64,000 bases of DNA, from the NCBI GenBank assembly GCA_016508695.1, contig VNKQ01000014.1:744001-808000 (forward strand). Reading direction: 5' to 3'. This DNA comes from Hyphodiscus hymeniophilus. Its lineage: Eukaryota > Ascomycota > Leotiomycetes > Helotiales > Hyphodiscaceae. Below, in pieces: positions 1-12,724 of the stretch (its first letter is position 1; every line of letters starts with the position of its first letter). A program made the translations under genes and the position numbers. The notes beneath the pieces are model-generated. The model did no database searches and was not told the origin of the DNA. It saw only the letters and a program-made list of their open reading frames with translations.

Positions 1-2815
1 TCACATGGCCTGGTGAGTTTGTTTACCGCCTGGCAAGGATTTCCTGCTAACATATTCGAGGCACTTATATCGAAGCAGGCTACCCTGACGATCCAATCGG
101 AATTGCATGGATAACTTTTGATACAACGAAAGGAACCAAGGGAATAGCAACCCCCCGCATCTTCGTTGGTGAGCATCATTACTGAGTCCGAGACTTGGGT
201 CAATCTAAGACAAATAGGTGTGGTTGATGCCGGAGAATCTGTATTCCAGTCAGAAGATGGAGGGGTCACTTGTAAGTGCGTACAGTTCGTCCTTGAGATT
301 TTTACTGACGCCTGGCAGGGAATTGGGTATCAGGGGAGCCGATGGTGAGAGTTCTATGTATCATTGTCCCCCATCCAGTTTATCTGAGGGCTGTATGATA
401 TGTTTAAGACCAATGATGTTCTTGTATCACGATTGACATTTTGGATCACCGCGCAGAAGGACGCTAACTCCAAGAGCTTCCATAGTACGGATTTGTTCCT
501 CACAAGGGAGTTCTATCGCCGGCTGAGAAGACCTTGTACGTTACCTATGCCAACGGTGCTGGCCCATATGATGGGACAAACGGAACTGTTCATAAGTACA
601 ACATCTCGTCCGGCGTCTGGACTGAAATAAGCCCGACTCCGATGGCCTCAACTAACTATGGTTATGGTGGGTTGGCTGTCGATTTGCAGAAACCTGGAAC
701 GATCATGGTCGCTGCTCTGAATTCTTGGTGGCCAGATGCAATTATATGGCGAAGTCTAGACTCTGGTACTACTTGGTCCCCAATCTGGTGTGTTGTTCAA
801 CCTGGCATGCCTTCGCCTTAGCTGATACGTGTTTCTCTCTGCAGGGCATGGGATGGATACCCCACAATTGACTAGTAAGTAATAGTTGTATAACGGTGAG
901 TGTACTCATTGACTTTGTAAAGTTACTATTCTTACAATATTGCTTCCGCTCCCTGGTTGCAAGACGACACTTCGACAGCGCAGTTTCTTCAACGTGTTGG
1001 TTGGATGATAGAAGCCTTGGTCATTGATCCATTCGACTCCAATCATTGGCTATACGGTACTGGAGCTACAATTTATGGAGGCCACGACCTACTGAAGTGG
1101 GACTCTACCCACAACGTAACTTTAGAATCTCTGGCCACGGGCATCGAGGAGGAAGCGGTGCTTGGACTTTTGGTGCCTCCTGGAGGACCACCCCTTCTTT
1201 CGGTCGTTGGGGACGATGGAGGCTTCTACCAGTAAGGGTCCCCGGGCTCCGTGAGAGGTGGAAATCATAGCTTTTAAACACTGACGCAAACAGTTCGAGT
1301 TTGACTACTGCGCCAAGCCAAGCTTTCCACAACCCTACATACAGCAGCGGCTACGCACTTGATTATGCTGGAAATACACCCGCAGATATTGTTAGGACCG
1401 GAACAAGCACAACGGCTATGCAAATCTCTACATCGAGTGACTTTGGTGCCTCATGGGATCAATACTACGGGGCGAATCTGTATACCTATCCAGGGGCAGT
1501 AGCATACTCAGCTGGTGCTGATACCGTACTGCTAAGTTCGACGGAGAACGGCACGCTTGTCTCAAAGTTTGCCGCAGCGTTCTCCGCTGTACCAAGTCTT
1601 CCATCTGGAGCTGCTATTGCTTCCGACAAGCGGAATAACTCAATGTTCTACGGAGGGTCAACTGGAAGGTAAGACCTGAACCTTTTTCGTATTATGCCAG
1701 CTTATCATCCTACAGCTTTTATGTTTCCTCAGACATTGGTGTCAACTTCTCAAAATCAGCGGTTTTGGGATCTTCCACTGTGGTCAACAAAATCCGTGTT
1801 CATCCAACAGTCGCCGGTGATATTTGGGCATCTACTGATGTCGGACTTTTCCATTCGACAAACTACGGATCGACGTTCACTCAAATTGGTAGTGGGTGCA
1901 CAACAGGATACGACTTTGGTAAGTTATCCAGACGCTCAGATCAAGAAGCGCAACTGACTTCTTCAAGCACTTGGAGCTGGGTTAACGAGCTCGGCCTATC
2001 CTGTCATCTACGGTTTCTTCACCGTCGATGGCGTGACAGCTCTTTTCAAGACCGAAGATAAAGGAGTCAACTGGCAAATGATTAGTGATGCCGCGCACGG
2101 TTTCGCAGCTTCATCTTCAAACGTTGTGGGAGCTGACATGAGCCTTTATGGAAGGTAGTCAACTCGTTCCCTTTGAAAGGCTACTTGACTGACTCATCAG
2201 GGTCTTCGTTGGCACAAATGGCCGTGGTATATTCTACGGGAGTCCCTCTGGATCATTGCCTGTGTCTACAGCAAGTGCTAGCGGATCCACAGCGGTCTCA
2301 AGCTCGACCAAGACCAAGACTAGCGTCAGTATTATTTCTCTCAGATCGTCTATTTTCCGATTTACCGAGAGTCACGAAGCAAGTCTTTTTACTATCACAT
2401 TTCCAGTGACTTTTGCTACTCTTGAGCCTTTCATTGAAGATGGATGCTGAAGTAAGAATTCTGCCTAGTCTACCACTCTGTCAACATCCACCGTTAAGTT
2501 GTCGACGAGCTCTCCCTCCACGAAGACTACAATGAGCTCGACATCCAGCAAGGTCACAACTTCTATTTCTAAGACTAGCTCCGCGTAAGAACTTGAATCG
2601 CTGCTTGACATCGAAATTGTGCTGATCGAGAAACAGAGTGGGTGCCACTGGAACTAGCTCTGATTACGGCCAATGTGCGGGATCTGGATATACTGGACCG
2701 ACAATCTGCCCGACCGGGTGGACCTGTACATACTCGAACGCCTACTACTCTCAATGTAAGACTTTGCTCTCGGACTTTTGCAGAAACTGATAGTCCTGCA
2801 GGCTTGAAATCTTAA
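1..2815 (+). CDS. Secreted GH74 xyloglucanase with C-terminal CBM1 (5' partial)
   Basis: Likely an extracellular enzyme cutting xyloglucan in plant cell walls. The gene enters from the left edge, so start and signal peptide are missing. Spliced exons give GH74-type beta-propeller text with Asp-box (BNR) motifs such as SEDGGVTW, SLDSGTTW, SSDFGASW and TEDKGVNW, and the family stretch VGWMIEALVIDPFDSNHW followed by YGTGATIYGG. Several short introns interrupt it; for example 169-217 and 272-318 restore the frame. After the propeller comes a Ser/Thr-rich linker (about 2280-2640) and a CBM1 with the pattern YGQCAGSGYTGPTICPTG followed by WTC and YYSQC. A last intron at 2756-2801 joins YYSQ to CLKS and the stop. 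Family assignment is firm; whether it is an endo-xyloglucanase or a reducing-end-specific form cannot be told here. The 3' end faces the convergent ligase gene. Confidence 0.9.
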
Positions 2816-3165
2816 TTCGGTATTCGTGAACCAGATAGCCGGAAAGTGTGCTCTTGTGTCTTTTTCTTCTTACATTATCTGGAGGTGAATGTACATACAG
2901 GAACGTGAGCATGATAAGAAAAGTGTTCTCTGTACATATTCAATCATACGATCTTAGTGAGATTCCGAAACTTCATTGATCACATGGCGATGTGGCCGTC
3001 TTCCAGACGTCAGGTGATTTCCCCTCCACGTCAAACCCACGACGAAGTGAGGTCTTCAAATCACGCCTTCGACTGCTAATGTCACCCGCCGAACTCTTTT
3101 ACAAGACTGTCGCGGCTTTTGCAAAGCCTTTCAAATGCAATATATCTGAAAACAAATTACCCATC
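2816..3165. other. Convergent intergenic spacer
   Basis: The stretch between the convergent GH74 and acyl-CoA ligase genes presumably holds both 3' UTRs. I see no gene, RNA or repeat in it. Confidence 0.6.
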
Positions 3166-4987
3166 TCAAAGCTTCGACTTGACGCGCTTGTTTGCCGTTT
3201 CCTCCTTAATGCGATCCCTCAAAAGCCTCCTCAAGATCTTGCCTGCCGCAGACTTCGGAATTTCATCGACGAATCGAATTCCGCCCCTCAAGCGCTTATG
3301 GTTCGCAACCTTGCTCGTGACCCATTGGCAAATCTCCTTTTCCAGTTTCTCATCCGCGACATTTTTCACCTTCTCGGTCTTGACCACAAACGCTAAAGGA
3401 AGCTCAGTTGCTTGACTTTCATCGTAAATACCGACCACGCATGCATCGGCAACCATGTCACTTCCGACCAGCAAACCCTCCAGCTCGGCAGGGGCGACTT
3501 GGAAACCCTTGTATTTGATCAACTCCTTCAAGCGATCAGTGATGTAGAAGTTCCCATCCTGATCTTGGTATCCGATATCGCCAGTCTTGAAATACCCATC
3601 GCTAGACATACAGTTGGCTGTCGCGGACGGGTTCTTCCAGTATCCTGCGAATATGTTGGGACCTTTGACCCAGAATTCGCCCGTAGAGCCGACAGGAAGA
3701 TCTTCGCCTGCTTCGGAGACGAACTTGGCAGTTTGATTAGGAAGGAGTCTGCCCACAGAGCCAATAGCCTTTTGCCAGTCTTCAGTTCGCTGGAAAAGAA
3801 AAGTCAGCTCGATCTTTTATAATTGCTAGTAAAGATCGAAAAAATACCTGAACATGGGTTCCTGGACTCGTCTCAGTCAATCCATAAGCCTGTTTGACAG
3901 GAATCTTGAGCCGATTCCAAACTGCGTTCACAATGTCCTTGGTCAGTGGAGCTGCGGCAGACACAAAGACTTTGATAGAGCTCAGGTCATAATTATCCAC
4001 TATGGGAGCTTTGCTGAGACCTAGCAAAATAGGAGGCACAACGTATGAGTAGGTGATTTTATGGTCCTGCACAGCTTGGCACCATACATCCAAAGCGAAT
4101 TTCGGCAGGACGATAGCTTTAATTCCGGCAAATACGGGGTGATGAACGAGCACGGCGATTCCTGTTAAGCGGTCAGCATCGCTGCGATTAGGCCAACCCA
4201 TCGATGCACCTACCATAAACATGGTAGAAAGGCAGGACCGCCAAGATACTATCACCCTCTCCATTATTTCCACCATCCCAAAGAAGCTCACTTTGTGTGA
4301 CTTCCATTTGGAGTAAATTTGCAGACATATTTTCTTGTGTCAAGCAGACGCCTTTGGGCAACCCAGTCGTCCCACTCGAGTACGGTATGTAAGCCAAATC
4401 CGAGGGAAGCTGAATCCGACGCCGCACTTTGGGAACATGTCCGGCCTTTCGGACGAAATCCGTGAAGTGCTGTGCTTCCATGCACTTCTCGTCTCCCATC
4501 ACCAGTATCCGATCTCGAGGGATGCCAGCTATTTTTGCGGCTTCAAATGCTGTTCCCAGAAGTGCTGGCATTGTGAGAATCGCTTTCGACTCCGAGTCCT
4601 TAAGTTGAAAGGCAAGTTCGGCTGCTGAATATGCTGGATTGGCAGGCGAAACCACGCCGGTGGCCCAAAGAGTTCCGAGGTTCAATGCTGGCGTGTCGAT
4701 ACAATTCGGCGCAAATGTAACCAGGACGTCTCCCTTCTTCCAATTCCATTGGGTCTCCAGCGCATGCCCAAAGCCAATCGAGGTGTTCTTCACATCGAGG
4801 AAGGTATGTTGCCGAGAGGTTTCAGGATTGACATAGATGACTGAGTGACAAGTTAGCGAGGCTTGAGGGCAAAGTTGATTAATTATCAACCTTTGTCTTG
4901 TGGAAAAGGGATATCGCGCTCAAACAAGAAGCCCCAGAAATCCACCTCTGGAATGTCAACAGGGGGGTATTGCGATTCGGTGACCAT
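3166..4987 (-). CDS. Peroxisomal 4-coumarate-CoA ligase-like acyl-CoA ligase
   Basis: An adenylate-forming enzyme that should activate a carboxylic acid as acyl-AMP and then acyl-CoA. Four exons (4891-4987, 4214-4840, 3848-4161, 3166-3789) join in frame to a 553-residue protein, normal for the 4CL/fatty acyl ligase family. Visible motifs are the P-loop YIPYSSGTTGLPKGVCLT, the A5 motif QAYGLTETSPGTH, the A7 region DGYFKTGDIGYQDQDGNFYI, the hinge DRLKELIKYKGFQV and the C-terminal catalytic lysine region IPKSAAGKILRRLL. The last residues are KSKL, a canonical PTS1 SKL tail, so import into peroxisomes is expected. The start was chosen because it gives a short leader (MVTESQYPPVDIPEVDFWG) typical of the family. 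Substrate is not predictable: aromatic or fatty acids are both possible. It lies tail-to-head with the MFS exporter on the same strand. Confidence 0.93.
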
Positions 4988-5540
4988 TGCGTCTGCGTTG
5001 AGAGCTGTCGCCTTCACATAGAGAGTAAGGATGGACACCCTGGAGTCAAGTAGGCAAGTTGGAGCTCGTGGCTTCTATACTTTCTTCCCCGCAACATAAT
5101 TGCTGAGGAGCGTACGAAGGATCACCCTGCATTGGATAGTGAGTCCCCACCCCACGGTGTCAGCTTACCGAACTAGGGGGTCGACTATTAATACTTGGAG
5201 TAAGCGCCAATGCAATAATGTGGTCAATGAAGTTCCTGTTTGGGAGATTAGTCCACTTCGTTTACGGGCGTACCCGAGAGTGTGTTGAAGTAGAAGATGA
5301 GAAATCAAAGGACTTGTTTCACGGAAGCTCGGTCTACGAAAGCTTGTAAAGCCCGGCAGGCTTGCATCGACTCCACAACAAGGGCATTGGCCATGTTCCA
5401 GGCAGCTACGAAGGCCTACCGAGGCCCATGTTTATGCTTTTATGATCCCCACGATCCCCTTCTTCCTTGTCTCTCAGTTCGTTGGCCGCAGATTACTCCT
5501 CACCAGTAAGAGGGTATGATTTATGAGATAAGGTAAGTTC
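4988..5540. other. Spacer between ligase start and MFS stop
   Basis: Should contain the ligase promoter and the 3' UTR of the upstream MFS gene. Short open frames here have no recognisable protein character. No repeat seen. Confidence 0.5.
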
Positions 5541-7533
5541 TCATTTACTATTGACACAAGATGACTTCGCTGGCTCAGATCGGCCCTCCGCCTTGCCTTT
5601 GAGTCCATAGTCGTGAATGAATAAAGTTGAGACGAATAACATAGCAGCGAGGATGGCATAAGAGAGGAAGATTGTATGCAAACCTAGCATGTATACTTTG
5701 GAGATCAATTGCTTGTCTTCGAACGATAACTTCGAGCCTCTCAAGGCGAACGCTGATGATGCCAGCTGATTGATGAAACTGGAGCTGAAGCGGTCTCTCA
5801 ATCCATTTCGAAGGATATTGTTCAGGATTGCCCCGGATACTAAACATCAGACGATTAGTCAAGTGTCCGCATTCAACCCTCTGCGGAGGTACCCGACCGA
5901 GCTCGGGGACAGGAAAGAGAGCATCGCACCAGTGATTCCCACGGCACTTCCAATATCGCGAACGAAGTTTCGGAGGCCGGTAATTCCAGCTCGGTCAAAT
6001 TTCTGAGAGCCAGCGAGAAGACCGACAAGGACTGAATATATATCCGAGTTAGTGAGAAGCCCAATGTACTTTTCTAGGATGGCAATACCTGGCTGCAATG
6101 AGCATCCTACCCCAATTCCCTCGCAGACACCCGCTACCAAAATTCTCCACACCGGCGTATCTTGGCCGTAAGTACATTTCATTCCCGCCCCTATCACCCA
6201 AAGGGCCGTGCCAATGCTAATGAGGGATGCATAGCGACCTGAAATCGACATCAGAATTCCGCTCAACCCAGACGTTGCGCCATGTGCGATGACCATTGGA
6301 AGCATGAGTGATCCTGCTGATGTTGGGCTGAAGCCTCTCACAACCTGCAAGTACAATGGAACATAGAAGAGGTTCCCTAAGAAAACCCAACCAATTATGA
6401 TATTGATCAAAATAAGAATGTTGGTTGAACGGCCGTAGAGAAAGAGACGAACTAGAACGCATCGCAGTCTTGGTTAGTAGACTTTCTATCTCTCTTTCTG
6501 TTAGTGACGCACTAAATGTTTCGTAACTTACAGGGCAAGATGGGTGTTTTCACGATCCAGAACTCCAGAACAATAAACCCAATAAAGATCAGGATGCCAA
6601 AAGTGAACATGGCGAGGTTGATGGGCTGAACGCATGCGTTTGCTAAACCTCCTTGGGACAACGGAATCTGCCATCGTTCTTCGTCAGCTAGAAATCGAGA
6701 GAGGGTTCTGGGCGATGAGATAAGATGGCGACCATCGAAAGCACACCACGACTCACCAGGATCAGGACGATTCCGGTCATGCTCGTAAAAACACCCAGCC
6801 AGTCGATCATCTTGATCTTTTCCCATATATTCTCTGGTGCAGATGATTTAGGCAGTACGAGGGCAAGGTACGCCATCGCAAGCACCGTCAGCGGGCAAAT
6901 GAACCAGAATGCCCATCTCCAAGAAGTGCTCTGAGTCAGAGCACCACCTATGACCGGCCCCAGCCCATTCCCCAAGGCCACCGCAATTCCTACCATGCCG
7001 AAGTAGTAGCCTCTCTGGTCGAGATTGGTGATATCCGAAATGGTGATCTGGACAAGCGCATTTATCGCTCCAGCTCCAAGTCCACTGAATGCACGAGTGG
7101 CAAATAGCTGTGCTGGAGTTTGAGAAAAGCCGGACAGCAAATTCCCTAGGCCCATGATAAACAAAGCGCTAATGAGACAAGACTTGCGCCCGAATATGTC
7201 GGAAAAGCGACTGTTGATGAGCTGAATACTCGTGCTCGTGGTGAGGAAACTGGCCGCTACCCAGGAGATGGACGAACCAGTGTTCAGCCCTGATGCTATC
7301 GCGGGCAATGAGGTTGAGATGGCGGTTTGGTCCAGAAAGGAAGTAAACTGAACGAGCGCCAGCCCGGGAAAGATAATGAACAGTCTCTTGCGGGGCAGAA
7401 CATGAGACTGGTAGTCTGTCAGGGCTGGTAGTAATGGGGCTGTTTCGTCATCTTCGTTGAGTTGGTCTTGTTGAGCGTTGTTTACAATCGCCATGCTGGG
7501 AGTGTGACCAGTAGAGCGCCGAATTGTATTCAA
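5541..7533 (-). CDS. MFS drug/metabolite exporter, 14-TM (DHA2-like)
   Basis: A plasma- or vacuolar-membrane H+ antiporter of the 14-helix MFS branch. Five exons (6747-7533, 6532-6687, 6089-6451, 5930-6031, 5541-5839) join in frame to 568 residues. Seen: a polar N-terminus, DQTAISTSLPAIASGL in TM1, the loop signature FSDIFGRKS, the antiporter motif C-like stretch GNGLGPVIGGALTQ, and the family stretch GITGLRNFVRDIGSAVGIT near the C-terminus. The first intron needs a weaker donor (GTGTGC at 6746) because the nearby GTGAGT would break the frame; this edge is the least certain. A second Met at 7494 could be the start instead. Between the ligase and the 2OG dioxygenase on the same strand, it could export a product of this neighbourhood or give self-resistance; that is inference. 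Confidence 0.9.
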
Positions 7534-8047
7534 GAGGAAAAAGTGAAAGTATCAGATCATTAAGCGAAACACACAGCGCATCATCAGAGAATGGGTAGGA
7601 AGTCCACCCCAGATCTAGCGTCCACATACCGATCTCTTGCGTCTTACTTGTACAACGATCTGGGTTTCACACAAGCTTTAGGAAAGCCAAAAAGCTTACG
7701 CGTAGGTCGCACTTGTCCACTGTGTGTAGCCAAAGCACTGTTGATCCCAGGGAATCCAATGCATTACCCAGTCGCATATTTCCCCACAAAACCGAGATTG
7801 CCTTTGTACTCTCTCACTGCAAACCCAAGGAGGTTGAAGAATGAGCACAGAATCTTCACACTGGCATTGGGCTGGAACGGAGGCAACATTGGCAAAATGG
7901 CAAGAATGACTTTATTTATTTTTACTACCAGCGCCGATCGAATTTCAAATGCAGTAGTATATCTGCTGAAAGCCAGCATATCGTGTCTTTATATTACTTG
8001 TTATCCAACCTTGACAGTTTCTCCACATTTTTCATGCACCGGGCTCG
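7534..8047. other. Spacer between dioxygenase stop and MFS start
   Basis: Promoter side of the MFS gene and 3' flank of the dioxygenase. The open frame on the plus strand across it looks like chance; no RNA or repeat seen. Confidence 0.5.
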
Positions 8048-9124
8048 TTATGAGCCAAGATTGCCTTCGGCATTGAAGGGAGTCGCATCCCATCTCACCC
8101 GTCGTAGGTGTCGATTGGGATCCTTCACCTCGCTATCATTTGCAGATTAGCATCGACTAGTGACACAAGCAGACGGTCTAAATGGTTTCCTTTCACTTAC
8201 TTCCTTGCGTGTAGCCACCGTCTATTGTCTATCAAAAGAACCGACCCTTCAGGTAGCTGCTCAGGAGAAAGACGGATTATTGCTGGGCGGACTTCGGGCC
8301 CATTAAGAACTCCTTTGAGTTCTTCCAGAGCTGACTTGGCTTTCTTTGTCAACGGAGTAATAATATCTTCTCGGAAGCGTAGTTGCCCAATGGTCAATGA
8401 TTTCGATCCAAACCGTGGCAAAAGGAGTAGACTGCCGACGATATATGTCTCACTATCATTCTTGATGAACTCCGGGGGTACATCTATTCGAAACTCTGGC
8501 TTTGAGAGAGTTTTCAGTGCTAAAGGCGACAAAGTTTTCAAAATTTGGTCCACGGAAAGGATCGAGAGAATGCCACCATAGCATCGATCGGGCTGCAAGA
8601 CCTGCAGCGCAAAGTATCGTGGTGGTGATGACTCGTAACTGCAGTCTGTGTGCCAGGGGAAGCTCTCCATAGTCTCCGATCGGGCCTGGAACGAAGAGAT
8701 TGATGTTGGAGATGTTGATGATGTTTGAACTGTATCCGCAAGTGTCGGTCGAACGTCCCAGAACCAGCCTCGGGACGCGCTGTGGTCGATGGGAAGGCCA
8801 TGGCCATAGTTCGTGTGCAATTGCCGAATCAATTGCTCGAGGTATTGACACTTGGTGTCTGCAAAACCCAAACGAATCTTGGCGACACCATTGGCAGTGA
8901 GCCTTGCGTGGATTGCATCAATGTGGGAAGAATCTTTGGAAGAGCTCAGCGTGGGAGCTTCAATTTGAGTAAGAGTGGAAGCGTGCCGCACAAGTGGCCT
9001 GTCGGGGACTTTTGAGAATTAGTATCTTTGGTCCCTCACTCCGCGCGCACTTACGTAAAGCCCCTTTGATAAGCTGGAGTGCTTTCAAGCTGATATTTCG
9101 TTCTCTCCGTGGTCGCAATAGCAT
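8048..9124 (-). CDS. TauD/GBBH-type 2-oxoglutarate Fe(II) dioxygenase with N-terminal leader
   Basis: Predicted non-haem iron oxygenase using 2-oxoglutarate and O2. Three exons (9055-9124, 8201-9008, 8048-8132) give 320 residues. Iron ligands are visible: the HxD pair in SFPWHTDCSYESSPP and the distal His in NRRWLHARNEVKDPNRHL, where the following Arg-rich RHLRRVRW segment carries the Arg that normally holds 2-oxoglutarate. The first exon was inferred because the main reading frame has no ATG before conserved sequence; it supplies MLLRPRRERNISLKALQLIK, basic and without acidic residues except one, which looks like a mitochondrial presequence. The closest family image is the TauD/gamma-butyrobetaine hydroxylase clan; substrate is unknown. 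It lies between an MFS exporter and an unknown protein on the same strand, so a tailoring role is possible. Confidence 0.82.
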
Positions 9125-10387
9125 GTTTGTGCCTGCTGTCGCCTTGAAAAGTTGGATCGTGAAAGAAAAAGCTTGTTAAATCGAAAGATGCATGAAGAAA
9201 AAAATGGGGAAAAAATTGCGAGAGTCAGCAGCACCATGTCTCAATTGTGGTTGATCTTTGTATTTCGCAAGAAGAGATTTGCAATGTTCCTCCTGATTCG
9301 AGGTAATGTCGTGGCCACAGTACAGTACACGAGCTGTTATTGCGTGAATGTTAGCTTACAGTGTCATGGATATCCTAGGCTATCTTGTCAGGAAGAACTT
9401 CTATAAAGTAAATCTTTTCCGAACTCATCAATTTTATTTTCTGCTGTCATTAATTATCGAGACTACCAAGTGTGTGAGCGCCCTAGGGTCCACCTGTGAG
9501 GCGGGAGTCCGCATTGTGTCTCCAAGTGGCCGTCGTACATCACAGGCGGGGGTGAACTGCTATTAGTCCTTCAACAATTGAAAAGCTTTGTGGAGATTTG
9601 AATAACCATCATCGACATAGAGAGTTTTCGTGCGGGGAAGAGTAACGTGATACTTGAGGGACCTGACCCAGTAATTTCAAGATCACTGTCACGACATATG
9701 CAAGTGTCAAGAATTTCAGGAAACATGGGTTTATTCAGAACATGGGGAGCCACGTTGCCAGTGCTCTTACATTCACTCGTCAGAGAATGGTGCACGGAGC
9801 ATTGTCACTGGATGCCTGCTGTGCTTCAGTGTCATATTGTTGCCATTGCCCGAAGTAACACCTATGTCAAGTACATCTCAATTGAGACGCACAAATTGGA
9901 AATGTTTTATGATGGCACAATACCCGAAGTATCATGATTTTCGGTTGCAAGAATCCGCAATATCAGGTACCGGACTAGACAGTGTTTGGGTGTCAAAATG
10001 GCCGACCGAGTACGACATATGCAATTAGTTATTGCCTCAAATTGCCTCGTCAAACAGGAAAATGTTGTCACGCTGTGTAATCAGCAAGGAAGTCTTCTCC
10101 ATCTAGTGTCAAAACTTGTAAAGTCATCCAGCAGTCTTTGTGCTTTCGCCTTACTTGTCGAGTACTGAGAATGTCAGAAATCAAGCCTGGTTCGTCGCCC
10201 GCAAAAATTTCTCGCTTACAGTGAATAAAAGGAGGTTTGCTACAAACTAAAGGAAATCGAGGATCATTCCATTTATTCCAAAGTACAAGTTGGCCAACCT
10301 GCCCAGGAGCGCCAGCTTGGGAAACAATCAACTTTTATTATCCTGTAGTACTCTATCTACTGCTGCTGTCAACAGAAATAGTTCACT
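9125..10387. other. 1.26-kb spacer, no gene recognised
   Basis: Several short frames on both strands lack protein-like composition. I see no tRNA, repeat array or transposon end. It separates the dioxygenase promoter from the 3' end of the unknown protein gene. Confidence 0.5.
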
Positions 10388-12095
10388 CTATAGTCCTACT
10401 TCGGCGAACAGCTTTTGGAGGTTGTAAGCACAATTATTCCCATAGATTTCGCGTACCACATCAACTGGCTCCAAGTATGTTTTGCCAACCGCCTTGTCTA
10501 AAGCACCTGGATTACCATTTGATGGCTTCTCTGGGGTCGGATCATCAAGATACAAGTTTGACCCTGCAATATTGCGATTGATGAAGACTCTCCGCGACAT
10601 GTAGACCTCCACCAAAGTTGGATCAACCATGCTGTTGCTTGATTGACGAACCTTCTTCAACAGCTTCTGTGATCGAGAGTAGATTCGGCGCTCCGCAGCA
10701 TCGTCAACGCTGATTAGCAAGAGTCTAGACCGGAAGTCTGCTTTGGACAAATGGACTTGTTGACGGGACATGGCAGCAACTGCGGGACGTATTGCTTGGA
10801 AAACGTAAAAGAGATATCCTAAGCTGCGGAAATCGTGTGGCGCTTCTTTAGGGCTCAAGAGTTTTAGAAAGGCGTGCCAGACTGGATCGTCCTGATGATT
10901 GAGCTCTTCAAAAACCTTGACGAAGGAAGGGATTCTCCCTTTCTCCAAGGATCGATTAATTGATGAGGCAACGATGTTGCATCTTGGTGACACTTGGATT
11001 TCGTAAAGGTCTCCAGTGAACTCTCCTCGCTGAGCAAGTTCTAGCGAGATGGCTCTCTGGAATACCTCTGAGACTTGATCATAACGTTTCTCAATGGCTG
11101 AGAGCCATGATAGAGCCTCTGCGCAAGTACAAAGTCCCTTCTCGAGCTTCTCATGTACTGAGTAGTAGTAATGGAAACTGGGAAGATCCAAGTGTATTCG
11201 AATGCGTCCATTCAATTCCTCTGGAATATGATACGAGTGTTTGCTCTTTGAAATAATAGTTGCTGCCAAGTCTGATATCTGCACGCAAATGTCAGTCTCG
11301 CGTCTGAGACGTAATTGATCATTCAAGGAAACCAGTACACAGATTATCACGTGACGAGTTTTGTCTTATCACCTAGTGGGCAGTCGTACAGAAGGACTTA
11401 TGTACAACACCTACCGTAGATGAAGAACGAGCCACATATTCCATCTCATACAGCGTTGACTTCTGAGATTTGAGCTTCGAGATATCGACACCCCCCTTTG
11501 CTGGGAGACTCAACTGCAGAATATGCGCATTGAAGAGGCACATTCCAGAAAGGATCTCTACTCGATCGTAGATTGGCTGGAGAGCCACATCTTCAACTTT
11601 CAGCGTTGGGCATGAAAAGTGAAGAGTTTGCACGGATTCGAACTTTCCGGGGGCTGGCTTGGCGAAATTGTCTGGAAAGTTGAACTTAATTTCATGATAC
11701 CAGCTAGTACCTTCGATGTCTCTGGCCCTGCCTTCGAAGGGCGGACCACCCACAATAGCTGTCTCCCCTCGGCAAACGGAAACGCTCTCGGTTTCAACAA
11801 GATCGAATCCTTCTCGATCAATGGAGTTGACTGTACTCCCGTTGAGTAATTGACACATCTTTGTGGCGAGCTTTTTTCCTTTCGAACAGGCTTTTCGATG
11901 AGAGTCGTCAAAAGTGCCCAGAGTCTTCGAAGAGTTGGAATCCATTTCATCAGGAACACGGCGAAATCCCAAGATTCCATCATGAATGTCTCGATCGATC
12001 GATCCAACATGCTCTGGCTGAACTTTCAAAAATCGAATTGACGGCGGCTGGCTTTGATGCTTGTCCATATTTGCAAACAGAATGGATGAGGACAT
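10388..12095 (-). CDS. Unrecognised 523-residue protein
   Basis: Two exons (11415-12095 and 10388-11278) join in phase 0 across a 136-nt intron, linking YVARSSST to ISDLAATIISK. I chose the Met at 12095 (MSSSILFANMDKHQ) for its context; 12158 and 12068 are alternatives. No signal peptide or membrane helix is evident. The N-terminal 150 residues are polar; the middle holds a beta-like stretch with WYHEIKFNFP and YDRVEILSGMCLFNAHILQL. The C-terminal half looks alpha-helical, with EALSWLSAIEKRYDQVSEVF, RAISLELAQRG, LEKGRIPSFVKVFEELNHQD and GYLFYVFQAIRPAV, and ends KTYLEPVDVVREIYGNN...LQKLFAEVGL. I do not recognise the family. Position between a 2OG dioxygenase and a P450 makes a role in the same pathway worth testing. 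An intronic TCACGTGA palindrome lies at 11347-11354. Confidence 0.7.
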
Positions 12096-12158
12096 GTTGA
12101 TAAGATTGATACTTTTTAGGCAAAGATACAGTGATTGATGGAAGATGTCACCAAACAC

Positions 12159-12724
12159 TGGGAATTAAACCGAGGTAAAGAACAAAATACAGGAGTCTCC
12201 AGGAGTCACTCCTCAATGCCAATTGGTAGCATTCACAGAGGATCGTGGCATTCTCTTCTGCAACTCGTCACGAACATGGAAGAGAATTTGCCAATGCAGT
12301 GCTCCCAATCACAACAGTGATCGAGAACTTGAGTTGTCAAAACTTATACCGTAAGTGTACTACTTCTCATCTCTTGAGACTCAGCTTGAGCTAGGAACTT
12401 CTGTGGGCCATACCTGCAGCCATTGTAGACTAAGCGATCTTGTACGTTCATGTCGGATCCCGTAACAAAACAGAAACACAGCTGTTGTGGGTACCTTTAA
12501 TTGGTGGTAGTGTGTCATGGTCTAATAGTAACTCCTCAGGCTATAGAGCTTGTTACATCATGCTTCTTTACGTTCCCAGCTGAGCGATGTCGTAGACACG
12601 AGAGATTCACTTTTGTAACGACACCTTTCAACGGTGCATCTCTTCTACATACCTTTTCCCTTACCGAGTTTTCGAGGCAGCTGCAAGAACATACCGTTCA
12701 AGATCGATAATTTATCACTTCACT
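12159..12724. promoter_or_regulatory. Divergent promoter region between unknown gene and P450
   Basis: The two genes are transcribed away from each other, so this 0.57-0.63 kb stretch should hold both promoters and could co-regulate them. I do not see a convincing paired CGG site for the Zn2Cys6 regulator downstream. No other gene is visible. Confidence 0.5.
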
